Origin: Blastococcus sp. CT_GayMR16
GTDB lineage: Bacteria > Actinomycetota > Actinomycetes > Mycobacteriales > Geodermatophilaceae
DNA length: 64,000 bases
Direction: 5' to 3'
Assembly: GCF_004570875.1 (NCBI RefSeq)
Contig: NZ_SPQK01000006.1
Coordinates: 124,001 to 188,000, forward strand
Part shown: one piece after another, positions 6,815-15,218 of the stretch
Numbering within the stretch: position 1 is the first letter of the stretch
Layout of the letters: every line of letters starts with the position of its first letter
The notes under the pieces: generated by a model
What the model was told of the DNA's origin: nothing
The model's database searches: none
The model's input: only the letters and a program-made list of their open reading frames with translations
Program-made: the position numbers and the translations under genes

Positions 6815-8824
6815 GTGCTGAGCTACCTGATCGCCGGACTCGCCGTAGGGGCGGTGTACGCGATCTCGGCCATGGCCCTCGTGATCACGTACAACGCCTC
6901 GCGCGTCTTCAACTTCGCGCAGGGCGGTATGGCGTTCTTCATCGCCTACTGCTTCTACTGGCTCGTCAATGACGTGGGCCTGAACTCCTACCTCGCCGCG
7001 GCCATCGCCGTCCTCGTGATCGCGCCAGTGCTGGGCCTGTTCCTGTGGGCCGTCCTGCTGGGCCGGCTCAGCTCCGCCACCCCGCTCGCCCGGCTGGCCG
7101 CCATGATCGGCCTCTCCGTCGCGCTGACGGCCGGCACGAGCGTGATCTTCGGCCACGAGACGATCGTCCAGCCGAAGGGCATCATCCAGAACTCCGGCCA
7201 GGCGCTCAAGCTCGGTGGCGTGTCGGTGAGCGACGAGCAGCTGCTGATCCTGGTCGTGGCCGCGCTCATCGCCGGCGTCGGCTACCTCGTGCTGAACAAG
7301 ACCTCGGCCGGCCTGATCACCCGTGGCGCCGTCGACTCGCAGATGATGACCGTGCTCACCGGTACCAACCCCGGCAAGGTCGTCGCCGGGACGTGGATGG
7401 TCGGCACGGCGATCGCCGGACTCGCCGGCATCCTGATCATGCCGTCGGTCGGCCTGTCGGCCATCGGGTTCGCCAACGTCGTGGCGGCGTCCTTCGCCGG
7501 TGTCGTCATCGGCCGGCTGACCAACCTCTGGTGGGGCTTCTTCGGCGCACTCGCCGTCGGCGTCGCCCAGTCGGTCGTCATCCCGTACCTGCCTGACGAG
7601 GGCCTGCTCGCCACGGCGCTGCGTCCCAGCATGCCGTTCCTCTTCATGCTGATCGCCATCCTGGTACAGATCCGCAGCGCCGGCGTCCGCGACGACACCC
7701 AGTCGCGTGAGGTGGCCCGGCTCAGCACCAAGGCCGAGTCCAACGAGGCGCACGTCCACGCCGTCATGCGCGACCAGCGCGGGGCCTGGGACCGCTGGGT
7801 CGGCTGGGCCGTCCTCGCCGTCGTCGTGTTCCTCGTCCCGATCGTGTTCGAGCAGTTCTGGGTCGGCGTGATCGCGCTCGGCATGGCCTACGGCATCGCG
7901 CTGCTGTCCATCCGCCCGGTCACGGGCGAGACCAACGTCGTGAGCCTGTGCCAGATCTCGTTCGTGGGGATCGGGGCGATCGCCGCGGCGCAGCTGTCGA
8001 CGACATATGGCTGGGACGTCACGACGTCGCTGATCATCGGTGCCGTCGTCGCCGCGCTGTGCGGGCTCGTGGTCGGCGTGGTCTGCCTGCCCCTCGGGCA
8101 GCTCTACGCCGCGATCACCACGTTCGCGTTCGCGCTCCTCGCCGAGCAGGTCATCTACACGCGGCCGACCTTCTCCAACAACGACTCCGGGGTCTTCCTC
8201 GACCGCCCGACCATCGCCGGGGTCTACCTGCTGGACAACACCCAGTTCTTCTACTTCGCGACCGCGGTCTTCCTCGTCGTGGCCGGCGTGCTCGCGCTGC
8301 TCCGCCGGTCGACCGCGGGCCTCGCCCTGGCGACCATCCGCTCGAGCCGGGTCCGGGCGTCCACGCTGGGCATCCCGATCTACCGGTCGCGGTTGGCGCT
8401 GTTCGCCCTGGGCGCCGCGATCGCCGGCCTGGCCGGCGGGATCATCGCCAGCTACCAGTACGTGGCCTTCCCGGCCGGCTACAGCGCCGCACTCGGCCTG
8501 ACCTGGTTCGCCATCGCGGTGGCCCAGGGCCCGTCGAGCATCGGCGGCCTCGCGGCCGCGGGCCTGTCCCTGTCGGTCGCACCTGCCCTGTTCGGCACGT
8601 TCCTGCCGACCCGCCTGGCCGACGTCCCCGCCGTGCTCTTCGGCCTGATGGCCATCCAGATCGTGGCCAACCCGGCGGGCATCAACCCGCAGCTGCGGTC
8701 GGCCTTCCGCCTGCTGGCGCGGAAACTCACGCCCCAGCACCCGCCGAACCCGCCCGGTGACGACGAAGGAGTCCGTGCCGACGTGTCCACCAACGCTCCG
8801 GTCCCCGTGGGGAGCTCCCGATGA
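6815..8824 (+). CDS. Fused branched-chain-type ABC permease (LivH-LivM)
   Basis: The 669-residue membrane protein joins two inner-membrane permeases normally made separately. Residues 1-295 are LivH-like (LSYLIAGLAVGAVYAISAMA, TNLWWGFFGALAVGVAQS). A charged cytoplasmic linker follows (about 296-320, with AESNEAHVHAVMRDQRGAW). Then comes a LivM-like part (VIALGMAYGIALLSIRPVTG and AAIAGLAGGIIASYQYVAFPAGYS). It forms the channel of a Liv/HAAT importer working with the two downstream ATPases. I chose the GTG at 6815 because AGGAG lies 8 bases upstream and the first membrane helix begins at once; an ATG at 6746 would only add a Pro/Arg-rich tail. No substrate-binding protein gene is nearby, so the ligand is unknown. 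Confidence 0.92.
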   Translation: MLSYLIAGLAVGAVYAISAMALVITYNASRVFNFAQGGMAFFIAYCFYWLVNDVGLNSYLAAAIAVLVIAPVLGLFLWAVLLGRLSSATPLARLAAMIGLSVALTAGTSVIFGHETIVQPKGIIQNSGQALKLGGVSVSDEQLLILVVAALIAGVGYLVLNKTSAGLITRGAVDSQMMTVLTGTNPGKVVAGTWMVGTAIAGLAGILIMPSVGLSAIGFANVVAASFAGVVIGRLTNLWWGFFGALAVGVAQSVVIPYLPDEGLLATALRPSMPFLFMLIAILVQIRSAGVRDDTQSREVARLSTKAESNEAHVHAVMRDQRGAWDRWVGWAVLAVVVFLVPIVFEQFWVGVIALGMAYGIALLSIRPVTGETNVVSLCQISFVGIGAIAAAQLSTTYGWDVTTSLIIGAVVAALCGLVVGVVCLPLGQLYAAITTFAFALLAEQVIYTRPTFSNNDSGVFLDRPTIAGVYLLDNTQFFYFATAVFLVVAGVLALLRRSTAGLALATIRSSRVRASTLGIPIYRSRLALFALGAAIAGLAGGIIASYQYVAFPAGYSAALGLTWFAIAVAQGPSSIGGLAAAGLSLSVAPALFGTFLPTRLADVPAVLFGLMAIQIVANPAGINPQLRSAFRLLARKLTPQHPPNPPGDDEGVRADVSTNAPVPVGSSR

Positions 8825-9630
8825 CCGCCGTGCAGGAGCGGCCCGAGATCGTGACCCAGGAGGTAGCCCTCAAGCTCGAGGGCGTGACCGTGCAGTTCGG
8901 CGGCGTCCGCGCGCTGGACGACGTGTCGATGCAGGCCTACCCGGGCGAGGTGACCGGCCTCATCGGTCCCAACGGCGCCGGGAAGTCCACGCTGCTCGCG
9001 GTGGCCTCGGGGCTGCAGCCCCCGGTCAAGGGTGAGGTCTTCCTCGAAGGTGCCCGGTTGACCGGGCGGGCCCCGCAGGCGTTCGCGAAGGCCCGCATGG
9101 CGCGGACGTTCCAGTCCCCGCAGCTGGTCAAGGACCTCGACGTCCGCCAGCATCTGGTCCTGGCCTTCCGGGTCCGGACCGGCCGCAGCCTGCTGAGCGA
9201 CATCAAGAGCGCCTTCGGGCCGAAGATGACCAAGGACGAGCGGGAGCGGGCCGACCTGCTGCTCGGCTCGCTCGGGCTCAGCGACGTGGCCCACCTCGGG
9301 CCCGCGGAGCTGCCGCTGGGCACGCGGCGCCTCGTCGGCGTCGCCCAGTGCGTGGGCATGGACCCGAAGGTGCTGCTCCTCGACGAGCCGACAGCCGGGC
9401 TGAACCAGCGGGAGACCGACCGGTTCGCCGAACTGGTCACCACCCTCTCCCGGGAGCGCGGTATCGCCACGGTGCTCGTCGAGCACGACATCGACCTCGT
9501 CCTGTCGATCAGTGCCCGGATCTTCGTCCTCGACTTCGGCAAGCTCATCGCCTCCGGAACGCCCTCGGAGATCCGCAAGAACAAGGCCGTCCAGGCCGCA
9601 TACATCGGTTCGACGGAGGTCGGGGCATGA
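8821..9630 (+). CDS. livG: ABC transporter ATP-binding protein LivG
   Basis: The 269-residue ATPase has Walker A GPNGAGKST, a MARTFQSPQL Q-loop typical of LivG, and LLLDEPTAGLN as Walker B plus D-loop, ending with HDIDLVLSISARIFVLDFG. The ABC signature is atypical: ELPLGTRRLVGVAQ stands where LSxGxQ is expected. It energises uptake together with LivF and the fused permease. Its ATG overlaps the permease stop (ATGA), which indicates a coupled operon. Confidence 0.93.
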   Translation: MTAVQERPEIVTQEVALKLEGVTVQFGGVRALDDVSMQAYPGEVTGLIGPNGAGKSTLLAVASGLQPPVKGEVFLEGARLTGRAPQAFAKARMARTFQSPQLVKDLDVRQHLVLAFRVRTGRSLLSDIKSAFGPKMTKDERERADLLLGSLGLSDVAHLGPAELPLGTRRLVGVAQCVGMDPKVLLLDEPTAGLNQRETDRFAELVTTLSRERGIATVLVEHDIDLVLSISARIFVLDFGKLIASGTPSEIRKNKAVQAAYIGSTEVGA

Positions 9631-10361
9631 GCGACGTACTGCTGTCGGTCAAGGATCTTCGGATCGTCTACGGCGAGGCCCAGGCGGTCGACGGGGTCTC
9701 CTTCGACGTCCCGCAGGGCCAGTGCCTCGCCATCCTGGGGGCCAACGGCGCCGGGAAGAGCAGCATCGCCCAGTGCCTGGCCGGGCTCGTGCCGGCGGCG
9801 TCGGGGTCGATCACCATCGACGGCGAGGACACCACGAAGGCGCACGGTCACGTGCTCGCCAAACAGGGGGTTGCCTACCTGCCCGAGGGGCGCGGGATCT
9901 TCCCGACGCTCAGCGTGGCCGACAACATCAGCCTCGGCGTGCGGGTCTGCGCGAAGGACAAGCGGGCCGCGGCCGAGGAGCGGGTGTACGAGTACTTCCC
10001 CATCCTGGGCAAGCGGCGCAAGCAGCAGGCGGCCACGCTCTCCGGTGGCGAGCAGCAGATGCTCGCCGTCGGCCGCGCGCTGGTGACCGACCCCAAGCTC
10101 ATGGTCGTCGACGAGCTGTCGCTGGGTCTGGCGCCGCTCATCATCGATGACATCTACGCGGCCCTGAGGATCGCCAAGGACGGCGGCACGACGATGGTGC
10201 TCATCGAGCAGTACGTCGAGCGGGCGCTGGCCTTCGCCGACAACGCCATGGTGCTCCGGCGCGGCGTCGTCGCGTGGGAGGGGCCGGCCAACGGGGCGGC
10301 CGAAGCCGTGGCCCACAGCTACATGGGCGACACCGCCATCGACACGGCGCTCGCCTCGTGA
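9627..10361 (+). CDS. livF: ABC transporter ATP-binding protein LivF
   Basis: The 244-residue ATPase has Walker A GANGAGKSS, YLPEGRGIFPTLSVADN (typical of LivF) and the signature LSGGEQQMLAVGRAL. Walker B reads LMVVDELSLGLAP, where almost all homologues have DEPSLGLAP; the catalytic Glu is kept but the Pro is Leu. The ATG at 9627 overlaps the livG stop (ATGA). It is the last gene of the operon, followed by a strong hairpin. The substrate could be an amino acid or, as for other Liv-type systems near acyl-CoA genes, an aromatic or aliphatic acid; this is inference. Confidence 0.93.
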   Translation: MSDVLLSVKDLRIVYGEAQAVDGVSFDVPQGQCLAILGANGAGKSSIAQCLAGLVPAASGSITIDGEDTTKAHGHVLAKQGVAYLPEGRGIFPTLSVADNISLGVRVCAKDKRAAAEERVYEYFPILGKRRKQQAATLSGGEQQMLAVGRALVTDPKLMVVDELSLGLAPLIIDDIYAALRIAKDGGTTMVLIEQYVERALAFADNAMVLRRGVVAWEGPANGAAEAVAHSYMGDTAIDTALAS

Positions 10362-10412
10362 CGCCCGGCAGCTGAGACGACCGCATCTGTACACCCGCAG
10401 CTGACCTGCCCG

Positions 10413-10445
10413 CTACCGCCCGCCGGAATCCCCGGCAGGCGGTGG
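10413..10445 (+). terminator. Hairpin terminator of the Liv operon
   Basis: Arms 10413-10426 and 10432-10445 form a 14-bp stem with one mismatch (10421/10437) and one G-T pair, and a 5-base loop. No T-run follows, which is common in high-GC actinobacteria. Confidence 0.55.
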
Positions 10446-10573
10446 CGGGCACACGTCCGTTCGGGCGACCCCCGTCACGATTCCGGGCCGTCATGGCTTA
10501 GATTGCTGGTGAAGATCCAGCGGGTCACCGGCTCGTGACGAGGCGGTGACATCTCCCTCACCGAGGAGGCGAC

Positions 10574-10666
10574 GTGGCGAGGTCAAGCGCGTGCGCCCGT
10601 GCCCGTGCCGGCGTGAACCGCCCGTCCGTCGTGGGTCGCGCCGTCCATCCCGTCCGCCAGCGTTAA
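10574..10666 (+). CDS. Possible 30-residue leader peptide
   Basis: A GTG start 4 bases after GAGGAGGC opens a 30-codon frame ending TAA at 10664-10666, 13 bases before the MaoC start. The peptide begins VARSSACARARAGV and is Arg/Ala-rich. The Shine-Dalgarno is stronger than that of the following gene, so translation here might control it. The peptide itself matches nothing I know and may be fortuitous. Confidence 0.25.
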   Translation: MARSSACARARAGVNRPSVVGRAVHPVRQR

Positions 10667-10679
10667 GGGGCCTGCTGCA

Positions 10680-11531
10680 ATGCCACTGGATCTGTCCGCG
10701 GTCGGACATCACCGCGCGCCGACGACGGTGACGTGGGACTCCACCAGGGCGATCCTCTACGCCCTGGGTGTCGGGGCGGGCAGCGACGACCCGGAGCTCG
10801 AGCTGGAGTTCACCACCGAGAACTCCATCGACCTCGAGCAGGCCGTGCTGCCGACCTTCCCCATCGCGCTCGCGGTCGGGGGCGGCGAGGAGCCGTGGCA
10901 CGACGTCGACGCCACCAAGATCCTGCACGCCGACCAGGCGCTGACGGTGCACGCAACCCTGCCGCCGTTCGGCGAGGCCCTCATGGAGGCCGGCGTCGAC
11001 GCCATCTTCGACAAGGGCAGCGGCGCGCTGGTCGAGCTCAGCAACCGGATGACCGACCCGTCCGGCCGGCTGCTGGCCGAGATGGTCTCCGGCGCCTTCC
11101 TGCGCGGTGAGGGGGGCTTCGGCGGCGACCGTGGGCCCGCGTCGACGTGGCAGCTGCCGACGCGCAAGCCCGACGCCGTCGTCGAGCAGGCGACGATGCC
11201 GTGGCAGGCACTGCTGTACCGGCTCTCCGGCGAGCGCAGCCCGCTGCACACCGATCCCGAGTACGCCGCCCTGGGTGGGTTCAACCGGCCGATCCTGCAG
11301 GGCGCCTGCACCTACGGCTTCGCCGGTCGCGCGATCCTGCAGGCGGTGTACGGCGGCGATCCCGACCGCTTCGGCTCCATGTCGGCGCGCTTCGCCGCCC
11401 CCGTCGTCCCGGGCGACGTGCTCCGGACCTCGATCTGGCAGCAGGACGTCGGGATCGTCTTCGTCACCCACACGGCGAAGGGCACGCTCGTCCTCGACCG
11501 CGGCATCGCCACGGAGCGCCCCGTCGGCTGA
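10680..11531 (+). CDS. MaoC-type enoyl-CoA hydratase (hydratase 2)
   Basis: The 283-residue protein has the two-hot-dog layout of R-specific hydratase 2. The motif YRLSGERSPLHTDPEYA followed by GFNRPILQG corresponds to the hydratase-2 motif, whose usual form is SGDxNPLHxDP. Here the catalytic Asp position is Glu and the Asn is Ser, while the His is kept. It should add water to an enoyl-CoA, but the Asp-to-Glu change could alter activity. It stands between the Liv operon and an aldo/keto reductase gene on the same strand. The ATG start has only a weak GGGG tract upstream. Confidence 0.85.
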   Translation: MPLDLSAVGHHRAPTTVTWDSTRAILYALGVGAGSDDPELELEFTTENSIDLEQAVLPTFPIALAVGGGEEPWHDVDATKILHADQALTVHATLPPFGEALMEAGVDAIFDKGSGALVELSNRMTDPSGRLLAEMVSGAFLRGEGGFGGDRGPASTWQLPTRKPDAVVEQATMPWQALLYRLSGERSPLHTDPEYAALGGFNRPILQGACTYGFAGRAILQAVYGGDPDRFGSMSARFAAPVVPGDVLRTSIWQQDVGIVFVTHTAKGTLVLDRGIATERPVG

Positions 11532-11580
11532 GAGCCGGCTGCGCACTGCCGGTTCGAACCGCCCAGGGGCTTGTCAGGCG

Positions 11581-11594
11581 GTCCGATGTCGGAC
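11581..11594. promoter_or_regulatory. 14-bp perfect palindrome upstream of the aldo/keto reductase
   Basis: GTCCGA-TG-TCGGAC lies about 130 bp before the start codon, next to a weak -35-like TTGTCA (11572-11577). It is a possible regulator site; no family can be assigned. Confidence 0.3.
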
Positions 11595-11721
11595 ACGGTG
11601 CACGAGGGGCCGTCGCTGCGACGGTGCGCGGGTGCCTGGACACCCCCTTGCTGGAGAGTGGCCGAGCCGGAGCCGGAGCCTGCTGCCCAGCTCCCCGGAT
11701 GCGATCAGTGAGGAAGCCACC

Positions 11722-12753
11722 ATGGAATTGCGTGTTCTCGGCCGGTCCGGAGTGCGGTTCTCGACGCTCACGCTCGGGGCGATGGCCTTCGGCAGCATGG
11801 GCAACACCGACCGCGACGACTGCGTCCGGATCATCCACCGCGCCCTGGACGCCGGCATCAACGTCGTCGACACCGCCGACGTCTACTCCGGCGGTGAGTC
11901 CGAGGAGATCGTGGGCCAGGCGCTCAAGGGACGGCGCGACGACGTCGTCCTCGCTACGAAGTCCTACAACCCCATGGGCCGCGACCCCAACCGCCGCGGA
12001 TCCTCGCGTCGCTGGATCATCCAGGCCTGCGAGGACAGCCTCCGGCGGCTCGGGACCGACTACATCGACCTGTACCAGCTGCACCGGCCCGACGAGAACA
12101 CCGACATCGAGGACACCCTCGGCGCCCTGACCGATCTGGTCCGGCAGGGCAAGGTGCGGATGATCGGCTCCTCGACCTTCCCGGCCGAGGCGATCGTGGA
12201 GGCGCACTGGGCCGCGGAGCGGCGCGGTACGGAACGGCTGCGCTCGGAGCAGCCGCCGTACTCCATCTTCGTGCGGGGCATCGAGCGCGACCTGCTGCCC
12301 ACCTGCCAGCGCTACGGCATGGGCGTGATCGTGTGGAGCCCCCTCAACGGCGGCTGGCTGACGGGCAAGTACCGCCGGGACGAGCCGATGCCCAGCGACT
12401 CGCGCTTCGCCCGCACCGGGCGGGGGCCGTGGGGGATCGATTCCCCGGGGGCCGACCGCAAGCTCGACCTGCTGCCGGAGCTCGAGGTGGTGGCCAAGGA
12501 CAGCGGCACCGACCTGATCGGGCTCTCCCTGGCGTTCACCGTGGCCCACCCCGCCGTCACCTCGGCGATCATCGGGCCGCGCACCATGGAGCAGCTGGAG
12601 AGCCAGCTGGCGGCCGCGGACCTGCGCCTGGACGACGCGGCGCTCGACCGGATCGACGAGCTCGTCGCCCCGGGGGAGACCGTCGCGCGCAACGACCTCT
12701 CGTTCGAGCCGCGGGCGATCCGGCACAAGGCCCAGCGGCGCATCCGCGGCTGA
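11722..12753 (+). CDS. Aldo/keto reductase
   Basis: The 343-residue TIM-barrel reductase carries the full AKR tetrad: Asp50 (VVDTADVY), Tyr55, Lys80 (LATKSY) and His121 (LYQLHRP). SAIIGPRTMEQLESQL near the C-terminus is the usual NADP-binding region. It reduces aldehydes or ketones or oxidises the alcohols; the substrate is unknown. The ATG at 11722 is preceded by GAGGAAGC at good distance, and a longer upstream reading is not protein-like. It ends at a strong bidirectional terminator facing the fused acyl-CoA dehydrogenase. Confidence 0.9.
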   Translation: MELRVLGRSGVRFSTLTLGAMAFGSMGNTDRDDCVRIIHRALDAGINVVDTADVYSGGESEEIVGQALKGRRDDVVLATKSYNPMGRDPNRRGSSRRWIIQACEDSLRRLGTDYIDLYQLHRPDENTDIEDTLGALTDLVRQGKVRMIGSSTFPAEAIVEAHWAAERRGTERLRSEQPPYSIFVRGIERDLLPTCQRYGMGVIVWSPLNGGWLTGKYRRDEPMPSDSRFARTGRGPWGIDSPGADRKLDLLPELEVVAKDSGTDLIGLSLAFTVAHPAVTSAIIGPRTMEQLESQLAAADLRLDDAALDRIDELVAPGETVARNDLSFEPRAIRHKAQRRIRG

Positions 12754-12761
12754 CGCGACGA

Positions 12762-12803
12762 GAGGCCCGTCCGGCCGGCGACGAGCGCCGGCCGACGGGC
12801 CTC
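12762..12803. terminator. Bidirectional hairpin terminator between convergent genes
   Basis: The arms starting GAGGCCCGTC and ending GACGGGCCTC pair over 18 bp with one bulged base and a 5-base loop ACGAG. It lies between the convergent stops of the aldo/keto reductase and acyl-CoA dehydrogenase genes. Confidence 0.75.
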
Positions 12804-12819
12804 CCGGTCGTTCAGTGGG

Positions 12820-14985
12820 TCAGCGGTTCAGCGGGTCGCGGGGGAGGCCCAGGATCCGCTCGGCGATCACGTTCCGCGTGATCTCCGAGGTGCCGCCGGC
12901 GATGGTGAGGCACCGGTCGAACAGGTACTCGAAGGTGAGCTCCGGGGTCTCGCCGATGACCGCCGCGGGGCCGGCGATCCGCATGCCCTCCTCGGTCACC
13001 CGCTGGGCGTGCTCGGCCGACAGCAGCTTGGTGATGTTGCCCTCCGGCCCCGGTCCCGTGGAGGCCAGCGCGCGGGCCACGGCCCGCAGGTTCAGCAGCA
13101 CCATGGCCTGTTCCTCCGCGATCAGCGCGCCCACCGCGACGGTGGCGGCGCCGTCGCCGGGTGCGAACTTCTCGGCCAGCTCGGTCAGCTCGGTGGCGGC
13201 CAGCCCTTCGCGGCTGCCCCCGCCGATGGTGACCCGCTCGTTCCCGAGCGTCGCCCGCGCCACGGTCCAGCCGTTGTCGACCTCGCCGACGACGTCGGAG
13301 TCGGGGATGAACACGTCATCGAAGAAGACCTCGTTGAACAGCGCCTCACCGGTGATCTCCCGCAGGGGGCGCACCTGCACACCCGGGGCCTTCATGTCGA
13401 TGGCCATCGCGGTGATGCCCTTGTGCTTGGGGGCGTCCGGGTTGGTGCGGACCGTCGCCAGGCCGCGGTTGCAGTTCATCGCGTCGCTGGTCCAGACCTT
13501 CTGGCCGTTGACCAGCCAGCCGCCCTCGACGCGGACGCCCTTGGTGCTGACGGCGGCGGCGTCGGACCCGGCACCGGGCTCGCTGAACAGCTGGCACCAG
13601 CGGAGCTCGCCGGCCAGGCTCGGTGCGACCCAGCGCTCGACCTGCTCGGGGGAGGCCTGCTGGGTCAGCGTGAGCACCAGCCACGAGCCGATGCCCAGGT
13701 TGGGCATGGAGATGCCGGCGAGCTCCTCCTCGAGGACCAGCTGCTGGACGGGGCCGGCACCCAGGCCGTACGGCGGGGACCAGTGCGGCATCAGGTACCC
13801 GGAGGTGGCGAGCAGGGCGCGCCGGTCCGCCTCGGGCGTCGCGTCGAAGCGCTCGACGAAGGCCCGGGCCTCGACGCGGTACTGCTCGGCCTCCTCGGGG
13901 AGGTCGACGCCGTACGCCCGGCGGGTGCCCGACAGCGTCTGGGCGTAGACGGACCGGCGCGCGGCGTCTCCGGGGCCCACCAGCGCCGCCAGGCTGCTCG
14001 CGCGGCGGAGGAACAGGTGCGCGTCGTGCTCCCAGGTGAAGCCGATCCCGCCGTGGATCTGGATGTTCACCTGGGCGTTGGTGATGTAGGCGTCCAGTGC
14101 GATCGCGGCGGCCACGTCGGCCGCCAGGGCGGCCTGCTCCGGCGAGCCGTCGGCGCGGGCCGCGTCCCAGGCCACCGCGACGGCGAGCTCGGCCCGGACC
14201 AGCATCTCGGCCAGGTGGTGCTTGATCGCCTGGAACGACCCGATGATCCGCCCGAACTGCTCGCGGACCTTCGCGTACTCCAGGGCCATGTCCAGCGCCG
14301 CGCGGGCGCCGCCGGAGGCCTCGGCTGCACCCAGGGTGCGGGCCAGCCGGGTGAGGAGCGCAGCCGCGCCGGGCAGGACGTCGTCCTCGGTGACGGCGAC
14401 GCCGGCCAGCCGGACGCGGGCGAGGTCCTGCGTCGGGTCGAGAGCCGTCACCGGCTCCACGGTGACTCCTTCGGCGGTGGCGGCGACCACGACGACGTCG
14501 TCCCCGCTGACGACCAGCAGGACGTCGGCGGCGCGGCCGGCCAGCGCCGGGCCGGCGTCACCGGCGAGCCCGTCGGCCGTCCGCACGACGCCGGGTGCGG
14601 CGGGGGTGAGGGCGATCCCGGCGACGGTGCTGCCGTCGGCGAAGCCGGGCAGCCAGCGGGCGCGCTGGGCGTCCGACCCCGCCCGGTCGATGGTCGCCGA
14701 GGCCACGGCGGAGGCGAGGAACGGGCCGGGGACCACCGAGCGGCCGAGCTCCTCGACGACGACCGCCAGCTCCTCGAGACCGGCGCCCTCGCCGCCGAAC
14801 TCCTCGGGGAGGTGCAGCCCGGTCCAGCCCATGCCGGCCATCCGCGTCCAGAAGTCGCCGCGGGACGAGGGAGCCTCGGGGGACTCCAGGGCCGCGCGCG
14901 CCTGGGCCGACACCTTGCTGTCGCGCAGGAACGCGCGGGCGACGTCGGCGAGGGACTGATGGTCCTCGGTGATGGCCAGCGGCAT
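12820..14985 (-). CDS. Fused double acyl-CoA dehydrogenase (FadE34/FadE6-like)
   Basis: The 721-residue protein contains two complete acyl-CoA dehydrogenase modules. The N-terminal one (about 1-345) is of small-subunit type, with REQFGRIIGSFQAIKHHLAE and QIHGGIGFTWEHDAHLFLRR. The C-terminal one (about 365-721) is of large-subunit type, with LFSEPGAGSDAAAVSTKG and the base-bearing TIAGGTSEITRNVIAERILG. It is thus a one-chain version of the two-gene pairs found elsewhere here. Length and order match mycobacterial FadE34 and FadE6; FadE34 acts on steroid side chains (family knowledge). It is divergent from the ligase gene, and the GAGGAG Shine-Dalgarno fits the ATG at 14985. Confidence 0.92.
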   Translation of the reverse strand: MPLAITEDHQSLADVARAFLRDSKVSAQARAALESPEAPSSRGDFWTRMAGMGWTGLHLPEEFGGEGAGLEELAVVVEELGRSVVPGPFLASAVASATIDRAGSDAQRARWLPGFADGSTVAGIALTPAAPGVVRTADGLAGDAGPALAGRAADVLLVVSGDDVVVVAATAEGVTVEPVTALDPTQDLARVRLAGVAVTEDDVLPGAAALLTRLARTLGAAEASGGARAALDMALEYAKVREQFGRIIGSFQAIKHHLAEMLVRAELAVAVAWDAARADGSPEQAALAADVAAAIALDAYITNAQVNIQIHGGIGFTWEHDAHLFLRRASSLAALVGPGDAARRSVYAQTLSGTRRAYGVDLPEEAEQYRVEARAFVERFDATPEADRRALLATSGYLMPHWSPPYGLGAGPVQQLVLEEELAGISMPNLGIGSWLVLTLTQQASPEQVERWVAPSLAGELRWCQLFSEPGAGSDAAAVSTKGVRVEGGWLVNGQKVWTSDAMNCNRGLATVRTNPDAPKHKGITAMAIDMKAPGVQVRPLREITGEALFNEVFFDDVFIPDSDVVGEVDNGWTVARATLGNERVTIGGGSREGLAATELTELAEKFAPGDGAATVAVGALIAEEQAMVLLNLRAVARALASTGPGPEGNITKLLSAEHAQRVTEEGMRIAGPAAVIGETPELTFEYLFDRCLTIAGGTSEITRNVIAERILGLPRDPLNR

Positions 14986-15049
14986 GGCAACTCCTCAACA
15001 CTGAAGGGGGACCCGGTCGCCTCTCAGGTGCGTCTCGGGGTCGTCTCCT

Positions 15050-15077
15050 TGTTATACCGTATTGCTTACTGTAAAGA
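15050..15077 (+). promoter_or_regulatory. Putative promoter of the acyl-CoA ligase
   Basis: TTGTTA (15050-15055) and TAAAGA (15072-15077) are 16 bp apart. The shared palindrome fills the spacer, which is the classical position of a repressor site. Confidence 0.45.
15055..15073. promoter_or_regulatory. Operator candidate, shared palindrome site 2
   Basis: TACCGTATT-G-CTTACTGTA is the best two-sided match to the consensus TACCGTAAG-N-CTTACGGTA. It lies between the fused acyl-CoA dehydrogenase (reverse) and the ligase (forward), within the spacer of the ligase promoter. Confidence 0.6.
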
Positions 15078-15218
15078 TGCTCCCCAGATCGTTCCGCATC
15101 TGAGGAGACCGCCTGTGCTCCCGTTCCGGCAGCTTCCGGGGGAGCGGACGTTCACGGATCCGCACAGAGTCGTGCCGGCACGGCTCCTCGCGCACGACAC
15201 CGAGCCACGAGGACTGCG

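Larger units (their letters stand above)
10362..10679. other. Gap after the Liv operon (318 bp): terminator, small inverted repeat, short leader ORF
   Basis: The gap holds a 14-bp-stem hairpin (10413-10445), a GTCAC/GTGAC inverted repeat (10524-10528 and 10535-10539) and a 30-codon reading frame with a strong Shine-Dalgarno (10574-10666) just before the MaoC gene. No known riboswitch is recognised. Confidence 0.5.

Noticed and set aside
6716-8740. Long reverse-strand frame opposite the Liv permease
   Set aside because: Composition is Asp/Arg/Gly/His-rich and repetitive, a typical antisense shadow of membrane-protein codons. The forward frame has clear permease motifs.
10446-10679. Riboswitch in the gap before the MaoC gene
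   Set aside because: Only small inverted repeats and a short ORF are visible, and no conserved aptamer pattern is recognised.
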